Shown in pieces: positions 1-7,072 of a stretch of 64,000 bases of DNA (its first letter is position 1; each line of letters opens with the position of its first letter). The translations under genes were made by a program, and so were the position numbers. Under the pieces are notes generated by a model. It was given only the letters and a program-made list of their open reading frames with translations. It had not been told where the DNA came from and did no database searches. Source of the DNA: Chitinophagaceae bacterium (lineage in GTDB: Bacteria > Bacteroidota > Bacteroidia > Chitinophagales > Chitinophagaceae); assembly GCA_947454235.1 (NCBI GenBank), contig CANGIY010000005.1:1-64000 (forward strand). The letters run 5' to 3'.

Positions 1-27
1 AAAAAAGTGGCTTAAGACCGCTTTTTT
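1..27. terminator. Bidirectional terminator-like hairpin at window start
   Basis: A near-palindrome with six A at the left and seven T at the right. Its arms pair with G-T wobbles around a central cttaag. It probably ends a host gene lying left of the window. Confidence 0.45.
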
Positions 28-115
28 TAGTCATTTTTAAAAAAATGGCTACCTCACGCTATATAGTCTACTATACAAATACCATTTAAAAGTTGGCACT
101 GGCACAAAAATAAAA

Positions 116-153
116 CCGTCCCGAAATTTTCTTTCGAGACGGCCTCTTTTTTT
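116..153 (+). terminator. Rho-independent terminator just left of the prophage
   Basis: Arms CCGTC-CGAAA and TTTCG-GACGG pair around a short T-rich loop, followed by a run of seven T. It lies immediately outside the inferred left prophage end and would stop rightward host transcription. Confidence 0.7.
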
Positions 154-158
154 ATTAA

Positions 159-181
159 TAGGGGGTAAAACGAAAAGTACA
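159..181 (+). repeat. Left terminal transposase-site candidate (L1)
   Basis: The core aAAACgAAAAGTACA points into the element. It aligns without gaps to the reverse complement of 38619-38641, sharing TA at the outer edge and AAAAGTACA at the inner edge. It is the outermost copy on the left and so marks the probable end. Confidence 0.55.
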
Positions 182-454
182 AAAGAAAGAATAGGCTGAA
201 AGCCACACCTGATAAAGAAAAAAGCCGATTTTCCCGGTTAAAATTGATGGATGTTATCTACTATTATCTACCGTTTTACTACCATTTTTACCGCTAAAAT
301 TTACCGTAATACTGATTTTATGTACTGGTGTACGCTCCGTAGTAGGTATATGGGGCTAGAATTGCCTGTATTTTGATTTCTGTCACTTTTTTGCACTTTT
401 GGTGCTGATTTTAGATGTGACATAAGATGTGACTGTTTTTTTGTCACGGATTAG

Positions 455-477
455 TGTACTTTTCGTTTTGCGGCTTT
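455..477 (-). repeat. Internal transposase-site candidate (L2), inverted
   Basis: Contains TGTACTTTTCGTTTTGCGG, the same motif as the right end, in the orientation opposite to L1. Mu-type ends carry several transposase sites of mixed orientation, so this fits a second left-end site. Confidence 0.45.
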
Positions 478-511
478 AATTTTTGATTGTTCTGTTTTTG
501 TCACGCTTTTT

Positions 512-534
512 TGTATTTTTCGTTTTGCGTGAAG
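512..534 (-). repeat. Internal transposase-site candidate (L3), inverted
   Basis: Contains TGTATTTTTCGTTTTGCG, one substitution from the L2 core, and runs into the inverted repeat at 529-565. It is the third motif copy in the left 400 bp, which otherwise holds no gene. Confidence 0.4.
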
Positions 535-565
535 CTGCTTTAAAGTGTTTTTAAAACAGCTTCAC
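529..565. repeat. Perfect 9-bp inverted repeat with 19-nt loop
   Basis: GTGAAGCTG (529-537) and CAGCTTCAC (557-565) are exact complements around an A/T-rich loop. There is no clear T-tract for either strand. It may be a weak terminator of the early operon or part of the end complex. Confidence 0.4.
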
Positions 566-574
566 GATGTTGGA

Positions 575-796
575 TTACTGGTCTGTTTTTGGCGGTTCCG
601 GAGCTTTCTTTTTAGCTGTTGGTTTTGGTGCTGTTGCTTTCTTTTTTGGCTTTGGAGGTGGAGCGCAAACGCCGCAGGTGCCGCCTGAATTACAGTGTTT
701 ACAGTATCGGCAATTCTTGCACGCTGTGCAATACCTGTCGCCGGAACAACGACCTCCTTAAACGGAAATGGTAGCCGTTGCAAGGAAGGCTACCAT
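575..796 (-). pseudogene. Cysteine-rich small protein, interrupted by an in-frame stop
   Basis: The minus-strand frame ending with the stop at 575-577 encodes, from 757 on, a segment with eight Cys in pairs (YCTACKNCRYCKHC, then CGVC). A Lys/Pro/Ala-rich tail ending PPKTDQ follows. This composition is far more protein-like than the overlapping open frames here. There is no ATG, GTG or TTG in frame after 757. The only in-frame ATG (796-794) gives 12 codons and then TAA at 760-758. A purine-rich AAGGAGG follows the stop directly. It would be the last gene of the early operon. Either it is a nonsense-mutated zinc-ribbon-like protein or it uses an unusual start. Function unknown. Confidence 0.4.
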
Positions 797-797
797 T
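767..797 (-). terminator. 10-bp stem-loop at the end of the early operon
   Basis: AATGGTAGCC and GGCTACCATT pair perfectly around an 11-nt loop. Read leftward, a TTTCCGTTT tract follows. The hairpin lies 70 bp after the stop of the 867-1286 gene and overlaps the putative start of the Cys-rich frame. Confidence 0.5.
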
Positions 798-866
798 AAT
801 AATACTTTTCTCATGTTGTTTTTTTTGCAAACCTCGTGGCTTTGTGCGCCTGAGAGTAGCGTTATT

Positions 867-1286
867 TCACGTGTTGTTGTTCCATAACTCTGCTCTGAGG
901 TATGTTTCTGCGTATTTTTTGGCTACTTCGCCCCTATTTTTATCGTATGTTTTGATGAATAGGTAGGCTTTCAGTCTGTTTGCGTCCGACATTTTATTCC
1001 AAATAGCTTCTGTTTTTTTCTTGGAGCTATTGGTTTTTTCGTTGTAACGGTTCCAAAACATATCGAAAGTGATTTCTATTTTCTTTTCGATGATGGTAGT
1101 TGCTTTCGCTTTTGACTTGAAGTCGTTTAGGTGTCCTATACTGAAGGGGAAATTTGAAAATAACCATAGGTATTGCTTGTCAATCAATACTGCTTCAATT
1201 TGAAGAGTATCTATAAATCCCTCGTCGTTGTAGGTTAATTTTATTTCGCCCGTCATTAACTCGGATGTCATTATAAATTGTCTCAT
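867..1286 (-). CDS. Hypothetical early protein with phage replication-initiator-like C-terminus
   Basis: 139 residues. The C-terminal half (about 74-136) has the pattern FWxxY, a K-rich stretch, W-N-K-M, then Y.KT ending YLRAELW. This resembles the helical C-terminal region seen in many phage O-like replication initiators. The N-terminal half is not recognised. Its start codon overlaps the stop of the upstream gene (ATGA, 1283-1286), so translation is probably coupled. It lies at the distal end of the leftward early operon. The similarity is by eye only; a role in replication is inference. Confidence 0.6.
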   Translation of the reverse strand: MRQFIMTSELMTGEIKLTYNDEGFIDTLQIEAVLIDKQYLWLFSNFPFSIGHLNDFKSKAKATTIIEKKIEITFDMFWNRYNEKTNSSKKKTEAIWNKMSDANRLKAYLFIKTYDKNRGEVAKKYAETYLRAELWNNNT

Positions 1287-1732
1287 TGTGCGGCTTGTTT
1301 TAGTTTATTGGATACTGAATTGATGTGCGATAATTTGACGCGTTGCGCGGCTGTTACTATTGAGCTTAGTTCTTTGATAGAATAGTCGTTGAAAGGCTTT
1401 TTGCCTTGTTTTTCTGCCCATTGTTTGGCGTCGTTGACTGTTCTACCTATTGACCTAAAACAGGCTATTATTTTCTTGCGCATTCGGTCTTTTACCTGTG
1501 CTTCATGGTCAAATGCTTTTGAGCTATTGCTTATTGCTTGACGATTTGCGCTACTGGTAGAGTTGCAAATGCTTTTCATTGAGTTTATTAAGGCAATGCC
1601 TTCAATGGGTGTTAAATCTCGCAGGGATGTAGTTCGTCCGTTTGTTTGTTCTGACACGAGGTCTTCCTTTGTTCTGTTGGTACCTCCGGCATTCATTTGA
1701 TTGAGGAGGGCGAAGAATTGCTTTGTGTTCAT
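1283..1732 (-). CDS. GemA/Gp16-like phage regulatory protein (tentative)
   Basis: The frame opens further upstream, but the ATG at 1732 (MNTKQFF) is preferred because it overlaps the upstream methylase stop as ATGA. The 149-residue product has a basic helical C-terminal part (about 80-145) with RMRKKIIACFRSIGR, then WAEKQGKKPFNDYSIKEL. This layout, RKKII then W then an ELxxIV helix, recalls the C-terminal part of Mu Gp16/GemA-family (DUF1018) proteins. These are early-region proteins thought to modulate host DNA or gene expression. The match is weak and a plain hypothetical protein is possible. Confidence 0.5.
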   Translation of the reverse strand: MNTKQFFALLNQMNAGGTNRTKEDLVSEQTNGRTTSLRDLTPIEGIALINSMKSICNSTSSANRQAISNSSKAFDHEAQVKDRMRKKIIACFRSIGRTVNDAKQWAEKQGKKPFNDYSIKELSSIVTAAQRVKLSHINSVSNKLKQAAQ

Positions 1733-2468
1733 GATTGTGTTTTTAGTTGGTTGTGTTGAATAATACACCTAAAGACATATTCGGCACATGCGATTTGGAC
1801 CGCGTTTCCAAGTGCTTTAATACCATCGCAAAATTTGTGAACCCCATCATTGAAGCGTATAACTTCAATGTCTGCATCCGGTTGAGCCCTGCGCCTTGAC
1901 ACAAGTAAATAGTCCTCAGTTGGTGTCCAGCTCGTAGATATTTGCACAGAGCCAATGGGTTGGAAAATGATACTTTGTAGTCGCTTGCTAAAGGGGTAGG
2001 CAACAATGTAAACTCGTTTTCTTTTGTGCGGGAAACCAAAGTCGGATGCTTGTAAACATTGCCATTCAAGGCAATACCCGATTGAGGTAAAGGCGTGTAT
2101 AACAGTCCACATTCCCCACTGTAGTAGCTCTGGGCTGTTTTCCATGATAACATAATCAGGTAAAGACTCGCGTACTATTCGAACAACTTCAAAGAAGAGG
2201 CTACTTCTATAGCCAAAAATGCCATCTCTTTTGAAATTTCCTGCGATAGATATGTCTTGACAAGGAAAGCCCGCCGATAAAATGTTTGTTCTTTCTGCAT
2301 TTCTAATGTATCCATATCGCCTAAGTTTTTAGTGTTGAATCTTTGTTTTAAGTACTGACATGGAAACTTTTCAATTTCGGAATGGAATCTATTTTCAAGT
2401 CCACATATTTCCGCCGCTTCATCAAATCCGCCTATCCCGGTAAATAGTGAGCCATGTGTAAGTGTCAT
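1729..2468 (-). pseudogene. C5-cytosine DNA methyltransferase, frameshifted
   Basis: The first frame (2468 to about 2310) encodes motif I, LFTGIGGFDEAAEI, and reaches LGDMD. In the next frame the sequence continues NAERTNILSAGFPCQDIS, carrying the catalytic PCQ loop. It then gives ENSPELL (motif IV-like ENS), HKRKRVYIVA (motif VIII) and IKALGNAVQ (motif X) to the stop at 1729. All core motifs are present, but one single-base frameshift near 2305-2315 separates motif I from the catalytic Cys. The total length, about 246 residues, is short for the family because the target-recognition region is small. It overlaps its neighbours by 4 bp on both sides, so the gene was once intact. A sequencing error or programmed shift cannot be excluded. 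Confidence 0.8.
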
Positions 2469-3136
2469 GCGAAAAGTGTTTGTTGTGGTTGAATCGTTGT
2501 TACTGGCGTGTGTTTGCCTTTTCGGTCGAATTTATGCGGCTGCTGTTGTGGACTATCTTCTGTGAGGAATCTTGACTTAGCGTACACTGTGTAGTTTTTG
2601 ATTGTAACTACGATGTCCACTCTCTTGGCGATGCGCTTTGCGTGTGCTGATAGTGGTTCGTCTTTTGTATCAGACCAGGAGATTATAATGAATGACTTGT
2701 TTGGGAATTTGTGTATCAGTTTTTTGTACTGGTCTTCGGTGAGCTTCATGTAATCGGCACTGTCTAATACAACGAAGCGCGGCGAGCCGGATGCTTCTAG
2801 GCGTTGCTCAAGGTCTTCTACTGATTCTTTGTGTAGTATCATCACTTTTCCCGCTACTTCCAACATATTGCAAGCTTGCATCGCGTTCTGTAGTGTTTTG
2901 GATATGCCCTCTTCATGGCTGTTGTAGTACACTTTACCGAATTGAGATAGGTATTTGGTGAAGAATAGCGTCCATGTTGTTTTCCCGTTCTTTTCACGCC
3001 CTTTAATAAGCATTCGGAAGTTTTTCTCCGGCTCACCGAACATTTGGAGCCAATGTTCGGTAAATTCGAATGTTGGGAATTTCTTTTCTAGGAATTCAGC
3101 GATTCCTTTTGGCTTTTTTAATTTTTTAGGTTCCAT
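2465..3136 (-). CDS. RecA-like P-loop ATPase (phage early protein)
   Basis: 223 residues with Walker A GREKNGKT at about 46-53 and a Walker B strand FVVLDSAD at 121-128. YYNSHEEG (70-77) sits where RecA/DnaB-like ATPases carry a catalytic Glu. The tail (about 195-223) is Gln/Pro-rich and probably disordered. Small single-domain ATPases of this kind in phages include Sak4-type recombination mediators and replication loaders. It sits in the early operon between ASCH and methylase genes with a 4-bp stop/start overlap. Replication or recombination is the likely role; the exact family is not certain. Confidence 0.7.
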   Translation of the reverse strand: MEPKKLKKPKGIAEFLEKKFPTFEFTEHWLQMFGEPEKNFRMLIKGREKNGKTTWTLFFTKYLSQFGKVYYNSHEEGISKTLQNAMQACNMLEVAGKVMILHKESVEDLEQRLEASGSPRFVVLDSADYMKLTEDQYKKLIHKFPNKSFIIISWSDTKDEPLSAHAKRIAKRVDIVVTIKNYTVYAKSRFLTEDSPQQQPHKFDRKGKHTPVTTIQPQQTLFA

Positions 3137-3147
3137 TTTTGAGATTT

Positions 3148-3549
3148 TTATGTGTTAATGATTTTTGTCACTGTACCTAGGTGGAAAACGAGTACTCTTT
3201 TGTCAGTAGGCGCACCCCATTCTGGTTTTCCAAACTCGTACGTCATCATAATAACTCCAGTTATTATTTTCGGTGCATTCTTGGAATAACCGTTTCTTAG
3301 CATCAACCCATTGTATTTTATTTTACAGTTATGTCGAAGTGCTGCACTTTTAACGTACATATCTAACCCTTTTTGAAGGTCTTCCCCGATTGAGTTTAAT
3401 ATATCTTCTCTTCTTTTTGCCGGAAAGTTTGAAGTATCTATGAGTCGCCTCAAGTAGTACATGTTTAGTTCGCGGTACTCTTCTGTTTTTTCTCCTGAAG
3501 CAATGAGGTCGAACCATTTCTTTTTGATTGTGAGTGTTACCGTTTCCAT
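3148..3549 (-). CDS. ASCH-domain protein
   Basis: 133 residues beginning with the ASCH signature: TLTIKKKWFDLIASGEKTEE, then YRE, and a conserved strand near the C-terminus (VLVFHLGT). ASCH proteins bind RNA or modified nucleosides, and some cleave acyl-cytidines. In phages they occur among nucleotide- and RNA-processing genes. Here it follows a MazG-like gene at 15 bp in the leftward early operon. The domain call is solid; substrate and role are unknown. Confidence 0.8.
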   Translation of the reverse strand: METVTLTIKKKWFDLIASGEKTEEYRELNMYYLRRLIDTSNFPAKRREDILNSIGEDLQKGLDMYVKSAALRHNCKIKYNGLMLRNGYSKNAPKIITGVIMMTYEFGKPEWGAPTDKRVLVFHLGTVTKIINT

Positions 3550-3563
3550 TTTCTTTGAGATTT

Positions 3564-3905
3564 TTATTTGATGTGAGAATAAGAACCGTCGCCGTTAGAC
3601 TTCCACTTTCTTGCCTTATTTTTTTGAAGTTTTAAATACATAGCTCGGGATATGTCGAAGTGGTTGAATCCAAGTCTTGTAGCTGCATCAACCATGCAAC
3701 CAAATACGTCTGCGAGTTCTTCCAGTTGATGTTCTTTGAATTCATCTGGATTATTAGATTGTGATGCGCGTTTTATTTCGAGCCTTAGTTCTTCGATTTC
3801 TTTTGATGCGTGGATTAATGCGCCGTCTGCTGTTGCGAGCGGAAATGTTTCTTTTGACCACTCGATGTGGCTTTCAATTACGTGAGTGAAGATTTTTTCG
3901 TTCAT
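3564..3905 (-). CDS. MazG-like nucleotide pyrophosphohydrolase (DUF550-like)
   Basis: 113 residues, all-alpha. The order is W-x-TFP-x-AT (about 17-26), HASKEIEELRLEI (32-44) and the acidic ELADVFGCMVDAATRLG (64-80). The spaced EExxE and ExxD pairs are the Mg-binding motif of all-alpha NTP pyrophosphatases. The TFP/AT start matches the DUF550 subgroup found in phages. It probably hydrolyses (d)NTPs to monophosphates, adjusting nucleotide pools. It lies between a small hypothetical gene and the ASCH gene in the early operon. Confidence 0.75.
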   Translation of the reverse strand: MNEKIFTHVIESHIEWSKETFPLATADGALIHASKEIEELRLEIKRASQSNNPDEFKEHQLEELADVFGCMVDAATRLGFNHFDISRAMYLKLQKNKARKWKSNGDGSYSHIK

Positions 3906-3908
3906 TTT

Positions 3909-4154
3909 TTAAGTGGTTAATTGTGATTGATTTGTGCTTCTGAGATAGATGCATAAGGTTTTTGGGAGTAGTGCTACCGGGTATTTGTCGTGTTCGTGTG
4001 TTTTATACCAGATATTGTCGATGCGGTGTTTGGTTTTGCGCGGCGGGTGTTCGATAATTTGATGCACCGTTTTTGTTTTGTCTTTGGCGATGTAAAAACG
4101 GTCGCCGACTGCCAGTTCACTTGCAGATACTGTCTGGTTCTTGTTCAGCGGCAT
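3909..4154 (-). CDS. Small hypothetical early protein
   Basis: 81 residues starting at ATG 4154, inside the last 38 bp of the upstream gene, which suggests coupling. It contains VGDRFYIAKDKTKTVHQII followed by basic and aromatic strands, resembling a small beta-barrel phage protein. No catalytic motif is visible. Function unknown; the position and start make it a real gene. Confidence 0.6.
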   Translation of the reverse strand: MPLNKNQTVSASELAVGDRFYIAKDKTKTVHQIIEHPPRKTKHRIDNIWYKTHEHDKYPVALLPKTLCIYLRSTNQSQLTT

Positions 4155-4662
4155 TGGTCAGTTGTTTTAGGATGTTAGTTATTTTTTTGAGGTCTGTTTT
4201 TTCGCCGTCTAATAGCCCGAATTTTTGTTGTTTGATAACCATGTCCTGTTGCCATGACAATAAGCCGTAGAGGGCATATTCAGGGTAAATTTGGACTACA
4301 TCGTAGATGTTCTTGATGGTTTGTGTTTTTTGGAATTCTAGCCATGATTTTAACTTGTAAAAGCGTTCGGCGAGGTTGGGCGTTGTTATTAGGTAAGATG
4401 TGCTGGCAAGGTTTGATAGCGAGTGAATTATTGTTGAGTGGTCCACTCCAATGTACTTGCCTATATCGGTTTTTGATACGCCGCAATATTCTGCAAGGGC
4501 GTAGGATATGCAGTGCCGGAGCTGTACTAGTTTAGGCTCTCTTGAGCGTTTGAATATATCTTCTTCAGTACAACTGAATAGTTGAAGGCAATAGTTTACT
4601 GCATCGGCATGATTTATTGCGCTTAATGAATGGAGGTCTTTGAGATTTTTTGTTTTTTTCAT
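4117..4662 (-). CDS. DnaA domain-IV (origin-binding) like protein
   Basis: 181 residues. Positions about 33-82 carry the DnaA C-terminal DNA-binding fold: R..KLVQLRH as the first helix, ALAEYCGVSKTDIGKYIG as the helix-turn-helix, and DHSTIIHS matching the DH(T/S)TV signature that contacts the DnaA box. There is no AAA+ domain, so it binds but does not unwind DNA. The rest is helical and unassigned. In a Mu-like phage it could direct replication factors, mimic or block host DnaA, or act as a regulator. The domain assignment is strong; the role is inference. Confidence 0.75.
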   Translation of the reverse strand: MKKTKNLKDLHSLSAINHADAVNYCLQLFSCTEEDIFKRSREPKLVQLRHCISYALAEYCGVSKTDIGKYIGVDHSTIIHSLSNLASTSYLITTPNLAERFYKLKSWLEFQKTQTIKNIYDVVQIYPEYALYGLLSWQQDMVIKQQKFGLLDGEKTDLKKITNILKQLTNAAEQEPDSICK

Positions 4663-4676
4663 TGTTGTGAGATTGA

Positions 4677-4732
4677 AGTAAGGGCAACCCCAGAGAGTGT
4701 CCTCGGGACAAGCCCAAGGGATTGCCCTTACT
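4677..4732. repeat. REP-like hairpin between early genes
   Basis: Arms AGTAAGGGCAA (4677-4687) and TTGCCCTTACT (4722-4732) are exact complements. The core has the CAAGGGATTGCCC form also found at 20118, 24106, 33402 and 34826. It fills the gap between two early genes. Confidence 0.75.
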
Positions 4733-4736
4733 GTGA

Positions 4737-5423
4737 TTAATTGGTTTCGGTTGTTTCTTCTTCAATTTTGAAGTCGAATGGTGCAGCTGAGATGTCTAGT
4801 GCAATGTCTTCGCGTTTATCGTTGATGATGTGACTGCATGAAACGAATGCTACGCTTTTTGTTGGTCGGTAAGCATCTTGAATAATTTTCACGGCATCAA
4901 TGAATTTCTCGTCACCAGTATCGTCGGCAAGTTTTTTTAGTTGAAGTACTCTTGACGCTTTCAGGTTTCCTTTTGCATCTCTGCTTAGAAGTTTTTGGAT
5001 TGTGGCAATGAGCATTTTGGTTTTATCGTCGGTGATAAGCGATTCGAGATAAGTACGTACTTTTTCAAGTCCGGCTGTAACGGTATCGTCCCATCCGTCG
5101 TTGAACCTATGTCCAAGTGTAATGGTTACGCCATCTTCAGTAGTAAAGCTGTGCGTCTGAAGGTTAGGCTCTTTATCATAGCACTGTGCTTTTAACTCAA
5201 TAAGTGTTCTGGTTTCATTGAACACAAGTGTTTTGACTTCAGATAGTTTAGCTGATGCTTCTAGGATTAAAGTGTACAAATCGGGGATGGTTTGATTTAC
5301 CAAATCTTTGTACGCTTTTCTTTCTGCTTTCTGCTTTTCTGCTTTCTGCTTTTCTTCGGCTAATACTTGGTCTCTTACTGCTTGTTGTTGCTCTGGTGAG
5401 AGCTGATTGAAGTTGAATTCCAT
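4737..5423 (-). CDS. DUF3164-like Mu-type phage protein
   Basis: 228 residues. After an N-terminal helix with a direct heptad EKQKAEK/QKAE (about 24-36), the C-terminal half reads DAKGNLKASRVLQLKKLADD, then FIDAVKIIQDAYRPTKSVAFVSC. This matches the (D..G.L...RIL.L...) ... (A...I.D...V..SK) layout of DUF3164, a family common in the early region of Mu-like phages. The biochemical role is unknown. It sits downstream of MuB and two small genes. Confidence 0.65.
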   Translation of the reverse strand: MEFNFNQLSPEQQQAVRDQVLAEEKQKAEKQKAERKAYKDLVNQTIPDLYTLILEASAKLSEVKTLVFNETRTLIELKAQCYDKEPNLQTHSFTTEDGVTITLGHRFNDGWDDTVTAGLEKVRTYLESLITDDKTKMLIATIQKLLSRDAKGNLKASRVLQLKKLADDTGDEKFIDAVKIIQDAYRPTKSVAFVSCSHIINDKREDIALDISAAPFDFKIEEETTETN

Positions 5424-5446
5424 TTTATGAAAATTTGATTGTTAGA

Positions 5447-5776
5447 TTATTCGAAAATTTTAAGGTCTTTTGGAGCTGATTTGATTAATTTAACTACGAT
5501 GTCAGTGAAGGTTATTCGAGTGAATTCGTCGTGTCCTGTTTCAGGGATAGCTGATACGATTGAAATGAGTGTAATTGCCTGCGCCCGGCTAAATGATATG
5601 GTATATCGTTCCTGAGCTATTGAGGCTTTTTTTTGAGCTTGGATGAACATTTCCAAAAGCACTTCTGAAACGAGCGATTGAGCATTATTGCTAATGTTGC
5701 AATTGATGGTTGCGAGTTGCTTAGTAATAAGCCCTTTGTAGCAAGCAAAACGGTCGGCGGATAGTTGAATTTTCAT
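5447..5776 (-). CDS. Hypothetical early protein
   Basis: 109 residues, mostly helical, with no recognised motif. It is packed 2 bp from the next gene in the MuA-MuB operon and starts at ATG 5776. A segment about 59-81 (ISFSRAQAITLISIVSAI) is amphipathic. Not identified. Confidence 0.55.
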   Translation of the reverse strand: MKIQLSADRFACYKGLITKQLATINCNISNNAQSLVSEVLLEMFIQAQKKASIAQERYTISFSRAQAITLISIVSAIPETGHDEFTRITFTDIVVKLIKSAPKDLKIFE

Positions 5777-5778
5777 TT

Positions 5779-6144
5779 TTAAAAGCTGTTTAAAAAGTCG
5801 TTAATGATGATTTTGTCGGTGAGCATTGTTTGTTTGGCTTGCTCGTAGCTAGGTGGTGGTGTGATGTCACCGGTAGCGGTAACGTGGAATGCATTTAGAG
5901 TGTTCATTCGAATGAGCGCGTTATCGTCGAAGCTCCATCGGTATCGCCACCATTGCCAGAACTGGTCTTTGGCAGACATTTGGCGAACCCATGACGTTGT
6001 TAGCAGGAATTTATTTGCTACGTGTTCTAGTAGCTGAATGCCTGTGTTGTAGCATAGGAGTGACCATGTTTCGTAATCAATTCCTGTTTGGCGGAATAGC
6101 TCATGTTGAGAGCTGAGTAATGCGGTTGAGGTGGCTGTTGTCAT
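5779..6144 (-). CDS. Hypothetical early protein downstream of MuB
   Basis: 121 residues. A Trp-rich stretch (about 46-70, with QFWQWWRYRW) is distinctive, followed by a proline-rich turn DITPPPSYEQAK. It lies 3 bp after the MuB-like stop. This looks like a conserved small protein of Bacteroidota Mu-like phages, but no function is known to me. Confidence 0.55.
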   Translation of the reverse strand: MTTATSTALLSSQHELFRQTGIDYETWSLLCYNTGIQLLEHVANKFLLTTSWVRQMSAKDQFWQWWRYRWSFDDNALIRMNTLNAFHVTATGDITPPPSYEQAKQTMLTDKIIINDFLNSF

Positions 6145-6147
6145 TGT

Positions 6148-7062
6148 TTATGCTGCTGATTGAAGTGATGTGAGTAATAGGTATTTTTGAATGAGGCGTT
6201 TGATTCTTCGACCGTCGAGTACTACGTCGATGGTTTTGTTTTCTATAGTGTGATTTATTGGTTTTAGTTCATCCCATATTTCGGCAACCACATCTTTATT
6301 TGCGATGCCGTTGGCATGTGCGATTGAGGTAACATCGGCGAACGTGTAGAAATTGAGCGATACGTATGTGCGGGCAAATCTTGAGTCTAATTCGTCGTAT
6401 CCTTTTTTGGCGTATTTAACACCGCGTTCAAAGTCTTTTTTGAGGTTTTCGGTGCCAAATAAAGCCACACTAATGTGGTCTTCGAGTTCATTAAAAAGGT
6501 GAATGAGATTGTTGAGGCATGCAGGTTTTAAGGAATTAGCCTGGTCAATTATCAATAGTGGTTTTCCGGACTTGCGTTTAAAGTGGTCGATAATGACCTG
6601 CAATAGGTCGTCTGTTGATTTGTAGCCATTTCCTGCGCTTGCGCCGATGTTTTTGACGATATGCTCTAGGAATTCTTTTGCGCCCCAAGAACGGCAAATG
6701 ACGCGGTAAACGTTGGTTTTTTGTTTGCTCATGTACCAGTTGACACCAGTGGATTTGCCTGCGCCTGCTTTTTCAGATACGCGGATGAACATAGACTGTT
6801 GCTGTGCGGATTGTAACAACCGATAAATGGAGCGATTGGTTGAGGTTTCTGCTATGTTCCAACCATCGGGACGCCAACCTAGCGTGCGACCAATGCTCAG
6901 CCACATGTCGTCTTTTTTTGTCTCGTACTTATTCTGAAGTATGAGTGTGATTGTGGCGTTAGATACACCGCATTTGTTGGCTACGGCTGTTAGATTTCCG
7001 AGCTGACCTTCGGCTATACGAATCAGGTCAATGATTTCGTTTTTTTGTTGTTCTGTAAGCAT
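6148..7062 (-). CDS. MuB-like AAA ATPase (transposition target activator)
   Basis: 304 residues, close to Mu B (312). An N-terminal helix-turn-helix (about 20-45, AVANKCGVSNATITLIL) is followed by Walker A GAGKST (100-105), Walker B LLIID (169-173) and FARTY (a sensor/Arg region). MuB binds ATP and target DNA, stimulates the transposase and directs strand transfer away from the element. The gene lies 10 bp after MuA in the same leftward operon, as in Mu, and was probably co-transcribed from the repressed promoter near 9637. Confidence 0.9.
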   Translation of the reverse strand: MLTEQQKNEIIDLIRIAEGQLGNLTAVANKCGVSNATITLILQNKYETKKDDMWLSIGRTLGWRPDGWNIAETSTNRSIYRLLQSAQQQSMFIRVSEKAGAGKSTGVNWYMSKQKTNVYRVICRSWGAKEFLEHIVKNIGASAGNGYKSTDDLLQVIIDHFKRKSGKPLLIIDQANSLKPACLNNLIHLFNELEDHISVALFGTENLKKDFERGVKYAKKGYDELDSRFARTYVSLNFYTFADVTSIAHANGIANKDVVAEIWDELKPINHTIENKTIDVVLDGRRIKRLIQKYLLLTSLQSAA

Positions 7063-7072
7063 TTTTGAGATT

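Noticed and set aside
567-761. Plus-strand 64-codon frame with a hydrophobic stretch
   Set aside because: It is the complement of the Cys-rich and Lys/Pro-rich minus-strand frame, which has much better protein composition.
562-783. Minus-strand 73-codon frame from a TTG
   Set aside because: It lies in another frame of the same stretch. The neighbouring frame gives the coherent Cys-rich protein.
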